64,000 nt of DNA, from assembly GCF_004135735.1 (NCBI RefSeq), contig NZ_CP012670.1, positions 7,766,501 to 7,830,500 of the forward strand, written 5' to 3'. The DNA comes from Sorangium cellulosum (lineage in GTDB: Bacteria > Myxococcota_A > Polyangia > Polyangiales > Polyangiaceae). The number at the start of each line of letters is the position of its first letter. Within the stretch, counting starts at the first letter, position 1. A program made the translations under genes and the position numbers. Shown piece after piece: positions 53,337-62,939 of the stretch. Below the pieces are notes generated by a model. It was not told where the DNA came from, made no database searches, and worked only from the letters and a program-made list of their open reading frames with translations.

Positions 53337-54527
53337 GTGCGCATCGCCCTGTTCTGCCACTCGCTGCTCTCCGACTGGAACCACGGGAACGCGCACTTCC
53401 TCCGGGGCGTCGTCACCGAGCTCGCCCGGCGCGGGCACGAGGTGCGCGTCTTCGAGCCGTGGGACGCGTGGAGCCTCCAGAACCTCGTCGCCGACCACGG
53501 CGAGGCGCCGCTCGCCGAGGTGAGGCAGGTCTACCCCGCGGTCGCGCCGGTCCGGTACGACCTCGCCTCGCTCGACCTGGACCGGGCGCTCGACGGCGCG
53601 GAGCTGGTCCTCGTCCACGAGTGGAACGAGCCCGAGCTGGTCGCCCGCGTCGGCGCCCACCGGGCCCGCGCGTCGTACCGGCTGCTCTTCCACGACACGC
53701 ACCACCGGTCCGTGACGGACCCCGGGGCCATGGCCCGCTACGACCTGACCCGCTACGACGGCGTCCTCGCCTTCGGCCGGGTGATCCGCGACCTCTACCT
53801 CGCGCGGCGCTGGGCCCGCCGCGCCTTCGTCTGGCACGAGGCCGCCGATACCCGGGTGTTCCGGCCGCGCCGCGCGCTGGAGCCGGAGCGCGATCTGGTC
53901 TGGATCGGCAACTGGGGCGACGACGAGCGGGCCCGGGAGCTCGACGAGTTCCTGATCGGCCCGGCGCGCGATCTCGGCCTCTCCGCCCGCGTGCACGGCG
54001 TGCGCTACCCCGAGCACGCCCGCGCCGCGCTCGCCTCGGCCGGGATCGAGCACCGGGGCTGGCTCGCCAACCACCACGTCCCCGAGGCGTTCGCGCGGGC
54101 GCGGGTGACCGTGCACGTGCCCAGGAGGCCCTATGTCGAGGCGCTCCCGGGCATCCCGACGATCCGGCCGTTCGAGGCCATGGCGTGCGGCATCCCGCTC
54201 GTCTGCTCCCCGTGGAGCGACGCGGAGGCGCTGTTCTCGCCCGGGCGCGACTACCTCGTGGCCAGGGACGGCGGCGAGATGAAGGAGCACCTCCGGGCCC
54301 TGCTCGCCGATCCCGCCCTGGCCGCCGAGGTGGCCGAGCGGGGGCGGCAGACCGTCCTCGCGCGCCACACCTGCGCCCACCGGGTCGACGAGCTCCTCCG
54401 CATCGCCGCCGATCTCGGCCTCGACGCCGCTCCCGACCTCGACGCCGCCCCCGGCCTCGACGCCGCCCCCGGCCCCGAAACCGGCGCCCCCGCGCCCGCC
54501 ACCTCCGCCCAGCGAGCCACCCCATGA
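53337..54527 (+). CDS. CgeB-like glycosyltransferase 1
   Basis: 396 residues from GTG 53337, two bases after the previous stop. Start: VRIALFCHSLLSDWNHGNAH. Then come GVVTELARRGHEVRVFEPWD, LLFHDTHHRSVTDPGAMARY, FVWHEAADTRVFRPRRALEP and WIGNWGDDERARELDEFLIG. The donor part is IRPFEAMACGIPLVCSPWSD and the end is PGRDYLVARDGGEMKEHLRA. This is the CgeB/YkvP-like glycosyltransferase group (Glyco_trans_1_2 C-terminal domain). The last 25 residues repeat (DLDAAPGLDAAPGLDAA), a small DNA repeat. It is one of three relatives in a row. Confidence 0.8.
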   Translation: MRIALFCHSLLSDWNHGNAHFLRGVVTELARRGHEVRVFEPWDAWSLQNLVADHGEAPLAEVRQVYPAVAPVRYDLASLDLDRALDGAELVLVHEWNEPELVARVGAHRARASYRLLFHDTHHRSVTDPGAMARYDLTRYDGVLAFGRVIRDLYLARRWARRAFVWHEAADTRVFRPRRALEPERDLVWIGNWGDDERARELDEFLIGPARDLGLSARVHGVRYPEHARAALASAGIEHRGWLANHHVPEAFARARVTVHVPRRPYVEALPGIPTIRPFEAMACGIPLVCSPWSDAEALFSPGRDYLVARDGGEMKEHLRALLADPALAAEVAERGRQTVLARHTCAHRVDELLRIAADLGLDAAPDLDAAPGLDAAPGPETGAPAPATSAQRATP

Positions 54528-55645
54528 ACCGACGCCCGAGCCGCCCCCTCGACATCGCCTTCTTCGGATCGAGCCTGGTCTCCGCCTACTGGAACGGCGC
54601 CGCCACGTACTACCGCGGCGTCATCCGCGCCCTCGCCGCGCGCGGGCACCGGGTGACCTTCCACGAGCCCGACGCCTACGACCGGCAGAAGCACCGCGAC
54701 ATCGACGATCCGCCGTGGGCCCGCGTGGTGGTCTACTCCGGCACGGACGCCGCGGAGCCCCGGCGGCTCGTCGAGCAGGCGGCGAGGACCGCCGACGTGG
54801 TCGTCAAGGCCAGCGGCGTCGGCGTCTTCGACGAGCTGCTCGAGGCCGAGGTCGCCGCGCTCGATCGGCCCGGGCTCACGACCGTCTTCTGGGACGTCGA
54901 CGCCCCGGCCACGCTCGAGCGGGTCCGCGCGAGCCCGAAGGACCCGTTCCGCGCGCAGATCCCCCGCTACGACCTGGTCTTCACCTACGGCGGCGGCGAT
55001 CCGGTGGTGCGCGGCTACGAGGCGCTCGGCGCCCGGCGCTGCGCGCCGATCTACAACGCGCTCGACCCCGAGACCCACTTCGAGGTCGCGCCGGATCCGC
55101 GCTTCGACTGCGATCTCGCGCTCCTCGCCAACCGCCTCCCGGACCGGGAGCGGCGCGTGGAGGAGTTCTTCCTGCGGCCCGCCGCCGCGCTGCCCGAGCG
55201 CCGCTTCCTGCTCGGCGGGAGCGGCTGGCAGGACAGGGCGCTGCCCCCGAACGTCCGGTACGTCGGGCACGTCTACACCGCGGATCACAACGCGCTCAAC
55301 GCGAGCGCCCGCGCGGTGCTCAACGTGGCGCGCGACAGCATGGCCTCGGTCGGCTTCTCGCCGGCGACCCGGGTCTTCGAGGCCGCGGGCGCGGCCGCGT
55401 GCCTCATCACCGACGCCTGGGAGGGGATCGAGCTCTTCCTCGAGCCCGGGGCCGAGGTGCTGGTCGCCCGGAGCGGCGACGAGGTCGCCGAGCTCGTCCG
55501 CGCGCTCACGCCCGGGCGGGCCCGCGCCATCGGCCAGGCGGCGAAGCGGCGCGTGCTCGCCGAGCACACCTACGCGGAGCGCGCCCGGCAGGTCGAGGCG
55601 CTCCTCGCCCGCCCTGAAGCCCCCCTCACCGCGGCGGCGCCGTGA
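54524..55645 (+). CDS. CgeB-like glycosyltransferase 2
   Basis: 373 residues from ATG 54524 (ATGA overlap). The N-terminus is DIAFFGSSLVSAYWNGAATY then YRGVIRALAARGHRVTFHEP. The middle has VVVKASGVGVFDELLEAEVA, TTVFWDVDAPATLERVRASP and RYDLVFTYGGGDPVVRGYEA. The second half reads FDCDLALLANRLPDRERRVE, RYVGHVYTADHNALNASARA and FSPATRVFEAAGAAACLITD (donor-binding region). The layout follows the preceding and following genes, so the three probably came from duplication. Such proteins add sugars to proteins or glycans. Confidence 0.8.
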   Translation: MNRRPSRPLDIAFFGSSLVSAYWNGAATYYRGVIRALAARGHRVTFHEPDAYDRQKHRDIDDPPWARVVVYSGTDAAEPRRLVEQAARTADVVVKASGVGVFDELLEAEVAALDRPGLTTVFWDVDAPATLERVRASPKDPFRAQIPRYDLVFTYGGGDPVVRGYEALGARRCAPIYNALDPETHFEVAPDPRFDCDLALLANRLPDRERRVEEFFLRPAAALPERRFLLGGSGWQDRALPPNVRYVGHVYTADHNALNASARAVLNVARDSMASVGFSPATRVFEAAGAAACLITDAWEGIELFLEPGAEVLVARSGDEVAELVRALTPGRARAIGQAAKRRVLAEHTYAERARQVEALLARPEAPLTAAAP

Positions 55646-56739
55646 AGCCCCTCTCCTTCGTCTTCCTGGGCCTGTCGATCACCTCGTCGTGGGGCAACGG
55701 CCACGCGACCACGTACCGCGGGCTGCTCAAGCGGCTCGCGCAGCGCGGCCACCGCGTGCTGTTCCTGGAGCGGGATCTCTGGTTCTACGCGGAGAACCGC
55801 GACCTCCCGCGCCCGCCGTACGGCCGGACGGAGCTCTACCACGGCCTCGACGACCTCCGCGCGCGCTTCGGGGGCGCGGTGCGCGACGCGGATCTGGTGA
55901 TCGTCGGCTCCTACGTGCCCGACGGGGTCGCGGTCGGCGCCTGGGTGACGGAGACCGCGCGCGGGAGGACCGCGTTCTACGACATCGACACGCCGGTGAC
56001 GCTCCGGAAGCTCGAGCGCGGCGACACCGAGTACCTGGCCCCGTGGCTGATCCCCCGGTTCGACCTGTACCTCTCGTTCACCGGCGGCCCCACGCTCGAC
56101 AGGCTCGAGCGCCGCCACGGCGCGCGGCGCGCGCGCCCGCTCTACTGCGCGGTGGACCCGGACGAGTACTTCCCCGAGCGCGCCTCGCCGCGGTGGGATC
56201 TCGGCTACCTCGGCACATACAGCGAGGATCGCCAGCCCACGCTGGACCGCCTGCTCGTCGAGCCCGCGCGCCGCTGGGCCGAGGGCCGCTTCGCCGTGGC
56301 CGGGCCGCAGTACCCGGCGGGGCTCGCCTGGCCGGCCAACGTGGACCGCGCCGATCACGTCCCGCCGGGCGAGCACCGCGCCTTCTACGGCGCGCAGCGC
56401 TTCACGCTCAACGTCACGCGGAGGGACATGATCGAGGCGGGGTACTCGCCCAGCGTGCGCCTCTTCGAGGCGGCGGCCTGCGGCGTGCCGGTGATCAGCG
56501 ACGCGTGGCCGGGGCTCGACGAGCTCTTCGAGCCCGGCAAGGAGATCCTCGTCGCCCGCTCCACGGAGGAGGCGCTCCGCCTCCTCCGCGAGCTCCCGGA
56601 GCGGGAGCGGGTCGCGATCGGGCGGCGGGCGCGCGAGCGCGTGCTCGCCCGCCACACGGCCGCGCACCGCGCCGAGGCGCTGGAGAGGTATGCCCGGGAG
56701 CTCGCGCCGTCTCCCGGAGAGGAGGTCAGAGAGACATGA
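55642..56739 (+). CDS. CgeB-like glycosyltransferase 3
   Basis: 365 residues from GTG 55642 (GTGA overlap). It reads LSFVFLGLSITSSWGNGHAT and TYRGLLKRLAQRGHRVLFLE. A middle FYDIDTPVTLRKLERGDTEY and DLYLSFTGGPTLDRLERRHG follow, then WDLGYLGTYSEDRQPTLDRL. The second domain is FTLNVTRRDMIEAGYSPSVR, LFEAAACGVPVISDAWPGLD and ELFEPGKEILVARSTEEALR. It belongs to the same group as the two genes before it. ATGA overlap with the UXS gene follows. Confidence 0.82.
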   Translation: MKPLSFVFLGLSITSSWGNGHATTYRGLLKRLAQRGHRVLFLERDLWFYAENRDLPRPPYGRTELYHGLDDLRARFGGAVRDADLVIVGSYVPDGVAVGAWVTETARGRTAFYDIDTPVTLRKLERGDTEYLAPWLIPRFDLYLSFTGGPTLDRLERRHGARRARPLYCAVDPDEYFPERASPRWDLGYLGTYSEDRQPTLDRLLVEPARRWAEGRFAVAGPQYPAGLAWPANVDRADHVPPGEHRAFYGAQRFTLNVTRRDMIEAGYSPSVRLFEAAACGVPVISDAWPGLDELFEPGKEILVARSTEEALRLLRELPERERVAIGRRARERVLARHTAAHRAEALERYARELAPSPGEEVRET

Positions 56740-57746
56740 GCGCTGCGCTGCGCATCCTGGTGACCGGGGGGGCCGGCTTCGTCGGCTCCCACCTGTGCGA
56801 CCGGCTGATCCGCGAGGGCCACGAGGTCGTCGCGCTCGACGACTTCTCGACCGGCTCCCGGGCCAACGTCGCCCACCTGCTCCGCCACCGCCGCTTCCGG
56901 CTGGTGGAGCACGACGTGAGCCAGCCGTACGACCTCGCGGTCGACCGGATCTACAACCTCGCCTCGCCGGCGAGCCCGCCCCACTACCAGCGCGATCCGG
57001 TGCGGACCACGCTGGTCAACGTGGTCGGCGTGTTCCACGCGCTCCGGCTGGCCGAGGTCCGCGGGGCGAGGGTCTTCCAGGCGTCGACCAGCGAGGTCTA
57101 CGGCGATCCCGAGGTCCACCCCCAGCCGGAGAGCTACCGCGGCGCGGTGAACCCGGTCGGGATCCGCGCGTGTTACGATGAGGGGAAGCGCTGCGCCGAG
57201 TCGCTCGTCATGGACTTCCACCGGCGCCGCGGCGTCGAGGTCCGGCTCGCGCGGATCTTCAACACCTACGGGCCGCGCATGGCGCTCGACGACGGCCGCG
57301 TGGTGTCGAACTTCATCGTCCAGGCGCTCCGCGGCGAGGATCTCACGGTCTACGGATCGGGCGCCCAGACCCGGAGCTTCTGTTACGTGGACGACCTCGT
57401 CGAGGGGATCGTCCGGCTGATGGAGCACCCCACCGAGACGGGCCCCGTGAACCTGGGCAACCCCGAGGAGTTCACGGTGCTGGAGCTCGCGGAGGAGGTG
57501 CTTCGCCTCACGGGGAGCCGGAGCCGGATCGTGTTCCGCCCGCTGCCGCAGGACGATCCGCGGCAGCGGCGGCCGGTGATCGATCACGCGCGGCGGACCC
57601 TGGGGTTCGCGCCGAAGGTGCCGCTCCGGGTGGGGCTGCGCCGGACGATCGAGGGGTTCCGGAGCGCGCTCGGGCAGGCGCGGTCCGCGCCGGTGCTCGC
57701 GCCACCGGAGAGCGATGCGCCGCTGCCCCAAGCCGCCAACGGCTGA
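56736..57746 (+). CDS. UDP-glucuronate decarboxylase (UDP-xylose synthase)
   Basis: 336 residues from ATG 56736. It has ILVTGGAGFVGSHLCDRLIR (NAD site), VVALDDFSTGSRANVAHLLR, RIYNLASPASPPHYQRDPVR, VFQASTSEVYGDPEVHPQPE and RACYDEGKRCAESLVMDFHR, with YxxxK as YDEGK and the SPASP and TSEVYGDP blocks diagnostic for UXS. Then RIFNTYGPRMALDDGRVVSN and TRSFCYVDDLVEGIVRLM. The enzyme converts UDP-glucuronate to UDP-xylose, a likely donor for the cluster's transferases. A 29-bp tandem duplication covers its stop codon. Confidence 0.92.
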   Translation: MSAALRILVTGGAGFVGSHLCDRLIREGHEVVALDDFSTGSRANVAHLLRHRRFRLVEHDVSQPYDLAVDRIYNLASPASPPHYQRDPVRTTLVNVVGVFHALRLAEVRGARVFQASTSEVYGDPEVHPQPESYRGAVNPVGIRACYDEGKRCAESLVMDFHRRRGVEVRLARIFNTYGPRMALDDGRVVSNFIVQALRGEDLTVYGSGAQTRSFCYVDDLVEGIVRLMEHPTETGPVNLGNPEEFTVLELAEEVLRLTGSRSRIVFRPLPQDDPRQRRPVIDHARRTLGFAPKVPLRVGLRRTIEGFRSALGQARSAPVLAPPESDAPLPQAANG

Positions 57747-57788
57747 GCGTTACCGGGCCAGCCGCCAGCGGCCGAGCGTTACCGGGCC
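57731..57788. repeat. 29-bp tandem duplication over the UXS stop
   Basis: AGCCGCCAACGGCTGAGCGT + TACCGGGCC (57731-57759) is repeated at 57760-57788 with two substitutions. The first copy contains the TGA of the UXS gene. The duplicated piece lies in the 64-bp gap before the inositol synthase gene. Confidence 0.9.
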
Positions 57789-57810
57789 ACCTGACGAGGG
57801 AGAAGAACCG

Positions 57811-59124
<1,314 letters not shown>

Positions 59125-59126
59125 TC

Positions 59127-59681
59127 ATGGCGGCCGCGCGGCCGATGAAGAGCGGGATTCGCCCTACCGTCCGGGACCGCCTCGCTGCCCTGCGCTGGTC
59201 CTCGATCCCGATCCGGACGCTGCTCCTCGCCGGCGGGTGGTGGGCGCTGACCGAGGGGGATCGCGCGGGGCTCGCGTTCGGCGCGCCCGTGGTGCTCCTG
59301 GCCCTCCTCGCGAGCGTGAGCTTTCCCATGCCCCGCGCGCCCCGGTGGAGCCTGCTCGGCCTGCTGCGGCTGGCCCTCCTGTTCCTCACCGGCTCGGTTC
59401 GCGCCGGGCTCGACATCGCCCTCCGCGCGCTCTCGCCGCGGCCTCGGATCGATCCCGCGATGATCCGGTACACGCTCCGCCTGCCCGCGGGCGCGGGCCG
59501 ACCCCTCTTCATCGGGTTGATGAACCTGATGCCCGGGACGGTGTGCACGGAGCTCGACGGCGACGAGCTCGATATCCACGTCCTGATCGACGAGGGGGAG
59601 GCGCTCGTCGAGCAGCTTCGGGCGCTGGAGGCCCGTGTGGCTCGCGCGCTCGGCGAGCCGCTGGAGGAGCCCCATGCATGA
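59127..59681 (+). CDS. mnhE: Na+/H+ antiporter subunit MnhE/MrpE
   Basis: 184 residues from ATG 59127. Two or three membrane helices (PIRTLLLAGGWWALTEGD, GAPVVLLALLASVSFPM, LLGLLRLALLFLTGSVRAGL) lead to the conserved E-subunit part: DIALRALSPRPRIDPAMIRY, GLMNLMPGTVCTELDGDELD and IHVLIDEGEALVEQLRALE. It is the first gene of a multi-subunit antiporter operon and starts right after the inositol synthase stop. It overlaps the F gene by 8 bases. Confidence 0.88.
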   Translation: MAAARPMKSGIRPTVRDRLAALRWSSIPIRTLLLAGGWWALTEGDRAGLAFGAPVVLLALLASVSFPMPRAPRWSLLGLLRLALLFLTGSVRAGLDIALRALSPRPRIDPAMIRYTLRLPAGAGRPLFIGLMNLMPGTVCTELDGDELDIHVLIDEGEALVEQLRALEARVARALGEPLEEPHA

Positions 59682-59946
59682 CGTGAGGACGGGCGTCGCC
59701 CTCTTTCTGTTGCTGAACGTCCTCGCGTGCCTCGTGCGGGTCGCCCGAGGCCCCACGCTCGCGGATCGCCTCCTGGTCGCGCAGCTCTTCGGCACGTCCG
59801 GCGCGGCCGTGCTCCTGCTCCTCTCCGCGGCACCGGGGATGTCGGCGCTGCGGGACGTGGCCCTGACGTTTGCCGTGCTCGCGCCGATCACGGTCGTGGC
59901 GTTCGTCAGGTACGCCGCTGGGCGGTGGACCGGAGGCGACCCGTGA
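59674..59946 (+). CDS. mnhF: Na+/H+ antiporter subunit MnhF/MrpF
   Basis: 90 residues from ATG 59674. Three hydrophobic helices are seen: VALFLLLNVLACLVRVARGP, TLADRLLVAQLFGTSGAAVL and ALRDVALTFAVLAPITVVAF. RVxxGPTxxDR is the F-subunit signature. It overlaps E upstream and G downstream (GTGA). Confidence 0.88.
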   Translation: MHDVRTGVALFLLLNVLACLVRVARGPTLADRLLVAQLFGTSGAAVLLLLSAAPGMSALRDVALTFAVLAPITVVAFVRYAAGRWTGGDP

Positions 59947-60245
59947 GCCTCGCGGAGGTCGGGGCCACCCTGCTCCTCCTCGTGGGTGCGTTCTTCTTCC
60001 TCGCGGGGACGGTGGGGCTCCTGCGATTCCCGGACGTCTACACACGACTGCACGCGCTGACGAAGGCGGACAACCTCGGCCTGGGGTTCGTGGGGGCGGG
60101 GCTCGCGCTCTCGGCCGGTGATCTCGCGGCGGCGCTCGAGATCGGGATGGTCTGGGCGCTCGTCCTGCTCTCCAGCAGCATCTGCTGTCACCTGATCGCG
60201 GGGGCCGCGCGGCGCGGCGGAATCCGCGTCTGGAGGCCCCGGTGA
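59943..60245 (+). CDS. mnhG: Na+/H+ antiporter subunit MnhG/MrpG
   Basis: 100 residues from GTG 59943. Three helices with GLLRFPDVYTRLHALTKADN, the conserved loop of G subunits, then GLGFVGAGLALSAGDLAAAL and a last helix (WALVLLSSSICCHLIAGAAR). The GTG start overlaps the F stop, and its own TGA overlaps the next gene. Confidence 0.9.
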   Translation: MSLAEVGATLLLLVGAFFFLAGTVGLLRFPDVYTRLHALTKADNLGLGFVGAGLALSAGDLAAALEIGMVWALVLLSSSICCHLIAGAARRGGIRVWRPR

Positions 60246-61198
60246 GCGCGGTCGATCGGGCGGTGGACGTGATCCTCGCCATGGTCCTCCCGTTCCTCGC
60301 GTGGCGAGCCCTCCGGGCCGTCGACCTGGCGAAGACCGTGGTGCTCTTCATCGCCTTCGGCCTCCTCTCGGCGATGGCCTGGGCTCGCCTCGGGGCCCCC
60401 GATATCGCCCTCGTCGAGGCGGCGGTCGGCAGCGGCATCACGGGCGCCCTGGTCATGAGCGCGCTCGGGTGGGTCGGCCCGGCGCGGCCTCCTCCGCGGC
60501 CGCCGTCCTGGCGTGTGCGCGTGTTGCTCGCGCTGCTCCTTTGCGGGCTGGTCCTCCTCGTCGGCGCGGTGGTGTTCTCCTTGCCGGACCCGAGCCGTGG
60601 CCTGCGCGACGACGTGCTCGCCCACCTCGGCCCGTCCGGGGTCTCCCATCCCGTCACCGCGGTCCTCCTCAACTTCCGCGGCCATGACACGTTGCTGGAG
60701 ATCATCGTCCTGCTCGTCGCGGTGCTCGGCGCGCAATCGCAGGTCCGGTCGGCGGAGGAGCGCGACCGCGTCGCCCCGATGAAGCCTCTGCTCCCCGTGC
60801 TGGTGCGCCAGCTCTTCCCGGGGATCGTCCTCGTCGCCGGCTACCTGCTCTGGAAAGGCGCCCACGCGCCCGGCGGAGCGTTCCAGGCGGGAGCGATCCT
60901 CGGCGGGGGCGCGATCCTCCTGATGCTCGCGGGGACGGTCCCGCCCCCCCCGCTCTCCTCACCCGTCGTCCGGATCGCCCTGCTCGTCGGCCCGACCGTC
61001 TTTCTCGCCGTCGCCACGGCGCCGCTCTTCGCCGGCAGGCACTTGCTCGAGTACCCGCCCGAGCACGCCGGGCTCTTGATTCTTTGCGTCGAATCGGCCC
61101 TGGCGATCTCGATCGCCGCGATCCTGGCGATGTTCTTCCCGGCGGCGGCGCCCGCCGGCCGATCGGGCGAGCGCGCTCGCGAGGAGGGCAGATCATGA
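60242..61198 (+). CDS. Fused DUF4040 (MrpA C-terminal-like) and MnhB subunit
   Basis: 318 residues from GTG 60242. Residues 1-80 are the DUF4040/MbhD-like piece of MrpA: FLAWRALRAVDLAKTVVLFI then AMAWARLGAPDIALVEAAVG. Residues 80-180 add a helix and a loop with LNFRGHDTLLEIIVLLVAVL, which is MbhE/MrpA-C-like. From about 185 the MnhB part follows: VLVRQLFPGIVLVAGYLLWK, GAHAPGGAFQAGAILGGGAI and more helices. In other organisms these are separate genes or the tail of MrpA. Here they form one chain. Confidence 0.85.
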   Translation: MSAVDRAVDVILAMVLPFLAWRALRAVDLAKTVVLFIAFGLLSAMAWARLGAPDIALVEAAVGSGITGALVMSALGWVGPARPPPRPPSWRVRVLLALLLCGLVLLVGAVVFSLPDPSRGLRDDVLAHLGPSGVSHPVTAVLLNFRGHDTLLEIIVLLVAVLGAQSQVRSAEERDRVAPMKPLLPVLVRQLFPGIVLVAGYLLWKGAHAPGGAFQAGAILGGGAILLMLAGTVPPPPLSSPVVRIALLVGPTVFLAVATAPLFAGRHLLEYPPEHAGLLILCVESALAISIAAILAMFFPAAAPAGRSGERAREEGRS

Positions 61199-61518
61199 GC
61201 CAGTGGACCCCCTATGCGCTCTCGGGTGTCGTCGTGATGGCCGTGGCCCTGTACGGGCTCTTCTCCTCCGGACACCTCGCCAGAAAGATCATCGCGGCCA
61301 ACCTCATCGGGAGCGGCGTGTTCCTGTTCCTCGTGGCGCTCTCGCGACGCGCTCGCTCCGGCATCCCCGATCCGGTGCCGCACGCGCTCGTCCTGACGGG
61401 CATCGTGGTGTCCGTCAGCGCGACGGCGCTGGCCCTGGCCTTGGCAAGACGCCTCGGCGGCGCGGCGGACGACGCCGGGGCGACCGGGTCCGCCGGGGGC
61501 GACGTGGATGCGCCATGA
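61195..61518 (+). CDS. mnhC: Na+/H+ antiporter subunit MnhC (NuoK-like)
   Basis: 107 residues from ATG 61195, overlapping the fusion gene by 4. Three helices: YALSGVVVMAVALYGLFSSG, KIIAANLIGSGVFLFLVALS and PHALVLTGIVVSVSATALAL. The pattern IPDPVPHALVLTGIVVSVSA is typical of MnhC (PqALvLTaIVI). A Gly/Asp-rich tail follows. Confidence 0.9.
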   Translation: MSQWTPYALSGVVVMAVALYGLFSSGHLARKIIAANLIGSGVFLFLVALSRRARSGIPDPVPHALVLTGIVVSVSATALALALARRLGGAADDAGATGSAGGDVDAP

Positions 61519-62939
61519 CCCCCGAGCTCGCAGCGTCGATCCTGGTCCCCCTGATCGGGGCCGTCCTGTGCTTGCTCTCGGGGCCGCGCGGCGAACGGTG
61601 GGCGTTCGGCGCCACGATCCTGGGCACCGTGGGCGTGGTCTCCTCGGTCGCGTGGTCCGTGGCCACGCGCGGACCGCTCCGCCACGCCGTGGGCGGCTGG
61701 GGCGCGCCGCTCGGCATCGCGCTGCGCGCCGACGGCCTGGCGGCGGTGATGCTGCTCGTCGCCGGCGTCGTCGGCGCCCTGACCAGCGCGCAGGCCATCC
61801 TGGATGGGCGGGCCGGCCGTCGCCCGGCCGGCAGGTTCTTCGCGATCTGGCTCGCCGCGTGGGCGGCCCTGAACGCCCTCGTCCTGTCGGCCGACATCTT
61901 CAACCTGTACGTCACGCTCGAGGTGACGACGCTCGCCGCGGTGGGGCTCATCGCCATCGACGACGACCGCGACGCGCTCTCGGCGGGGTTACGCTACCTC
62001 CTGGTCGCGCTCCCGGGCTCGCTCATTTACTTGCTGGGCGTCGCGATCCTCTATGGAACGTACGCCACGCTGGACCTCTCGGTCCTCGGCGCGCGGCTCT
62101 CCTCGGACCTCGCGACGCGGGCCGCGCTCGCGCTGCTCACCCTCGGGCTCTGCCTCAAGGCCGCGCTCTTCCCGCTCCACGCCTGGCTGCCGCCGTCCTA
62201 CGTGAGCGCGAGATCGACCGTCAGCGCCTTCGTCGCCGCGCTCGTCGGCAAAGGCGCGTTCTACATTCTCCTGAGGATCTGGCTCGCGGCCTTCCCCGCG
62301 GATCTCGCGCCCCGGGTCGGGCAGCTCCTCGGGGCGCTCGGCGCCGCGAGCGTCGTCTGGGGCGCGCTCCTCGCATTGAGACAGCGGCGGCTGAAGGCGC
62401 TCATCGCCTATTCGAGCGTCTCGCAGCTCGGTTACTTCTTCCTGCTCTTTCCGCTCGACACCCCGGGCGCCTGGTCGGGCAGCGTGTACATGGCGATCTC
62501 GCACGCCGCCGCCAAGGCGTCGATGTTCCTGGCGGCCGGCACGATCCATCGCGCGGTCGGCCATGACGACCTCGATGGGCTGCGGGGCCTGTCCGAGCAA
62601 CTCCCCCTCACCTCCTGCTCCCTGATGCTCGCGGGCGTCAGCCTGATGGGGATGCCGCCCAGCGGTGGATTCGTCGCCAAGTGGCTGCTCGTCCGCGCGG
62701 CCATGGAGCGCGGCGCGTGGTGGCTGGCCGTCGTGGTCCTGGCGGGCGGGCTGCTCACCGCGGGGTACGTGTTCCGGATGTTGCGCCGCGCGCTCACGCC
62801 CTCGCCGCGCGACGCGCGCCCGCGCCCGCCCCCGCGCCGCGAGGAGCTCGCCGCCTTCGCGCTCGCCCTGTTCGCGCTCCTGCTCGGGGTCGCGCCGAAG
62901 GCCCCGCTCGAGCTCCTCCTCGTGAGGCTGCCGTCGTGA
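61515..62939 (+). CDS. Antiporter subunit MnhD-like (NuoN/M type)
   Basis: 474 residues from ATG 61515, overlapping C by 4. About fourteen helices. It has LNALVLSADIFNLYVTLEVT with the glutamate of helix TM5, ALALLTLGLCLKAALFPLHA + WLPPSYVSARSTVSAFVAAL with the Lys of the proton channel and the HAWLP motif, ALIAYSSVSQLGYFFLLFPL and MGMPPSGGFVAKWLLVRAAM. It is a proton/sodium-translocating subunit of the Mrp/complex I family. Confidence 0.9.
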   Translation: MTPELAASILVPLIGAVLCLLSGPRGERWAFGATILGTVGVVSSVAWSVATRGPLRHAVGGWGAPLGIALRADGLAAVMLLVAGVVGALTSAQAILDGRAGRRPAGRFFAIWLAAWAALNALVLSADIFNLYVTLEVTTLAAVGLIAIDDDRDALSAGLRYLLVALPGSLIYLLGVAILYGTYATLDLSVLGARLSSDLATRAALALLTLGLCLKAALFPLHAWLPPSYVSARSTVSAFVAALVGKGAFYILLRIWLAAFPADLAPRVGQLLGALGAASVVWGALLALRQRRLKALIAYSSVSQLGYFFLLFPLDTPGAWSGSVYMAISHAAAKASMFLAAGTIHRAVGHDDLDGLRGLSEQLPLTSCSLMLAGVSLMGMPPSGGFVAKWLLVRAAMERGAWWLAVVVLAGGLLTAGYVFRMLRRALTPSPRDARPRPPPRREELAAFALALFALLLGVAPKAPLELLLVRLPS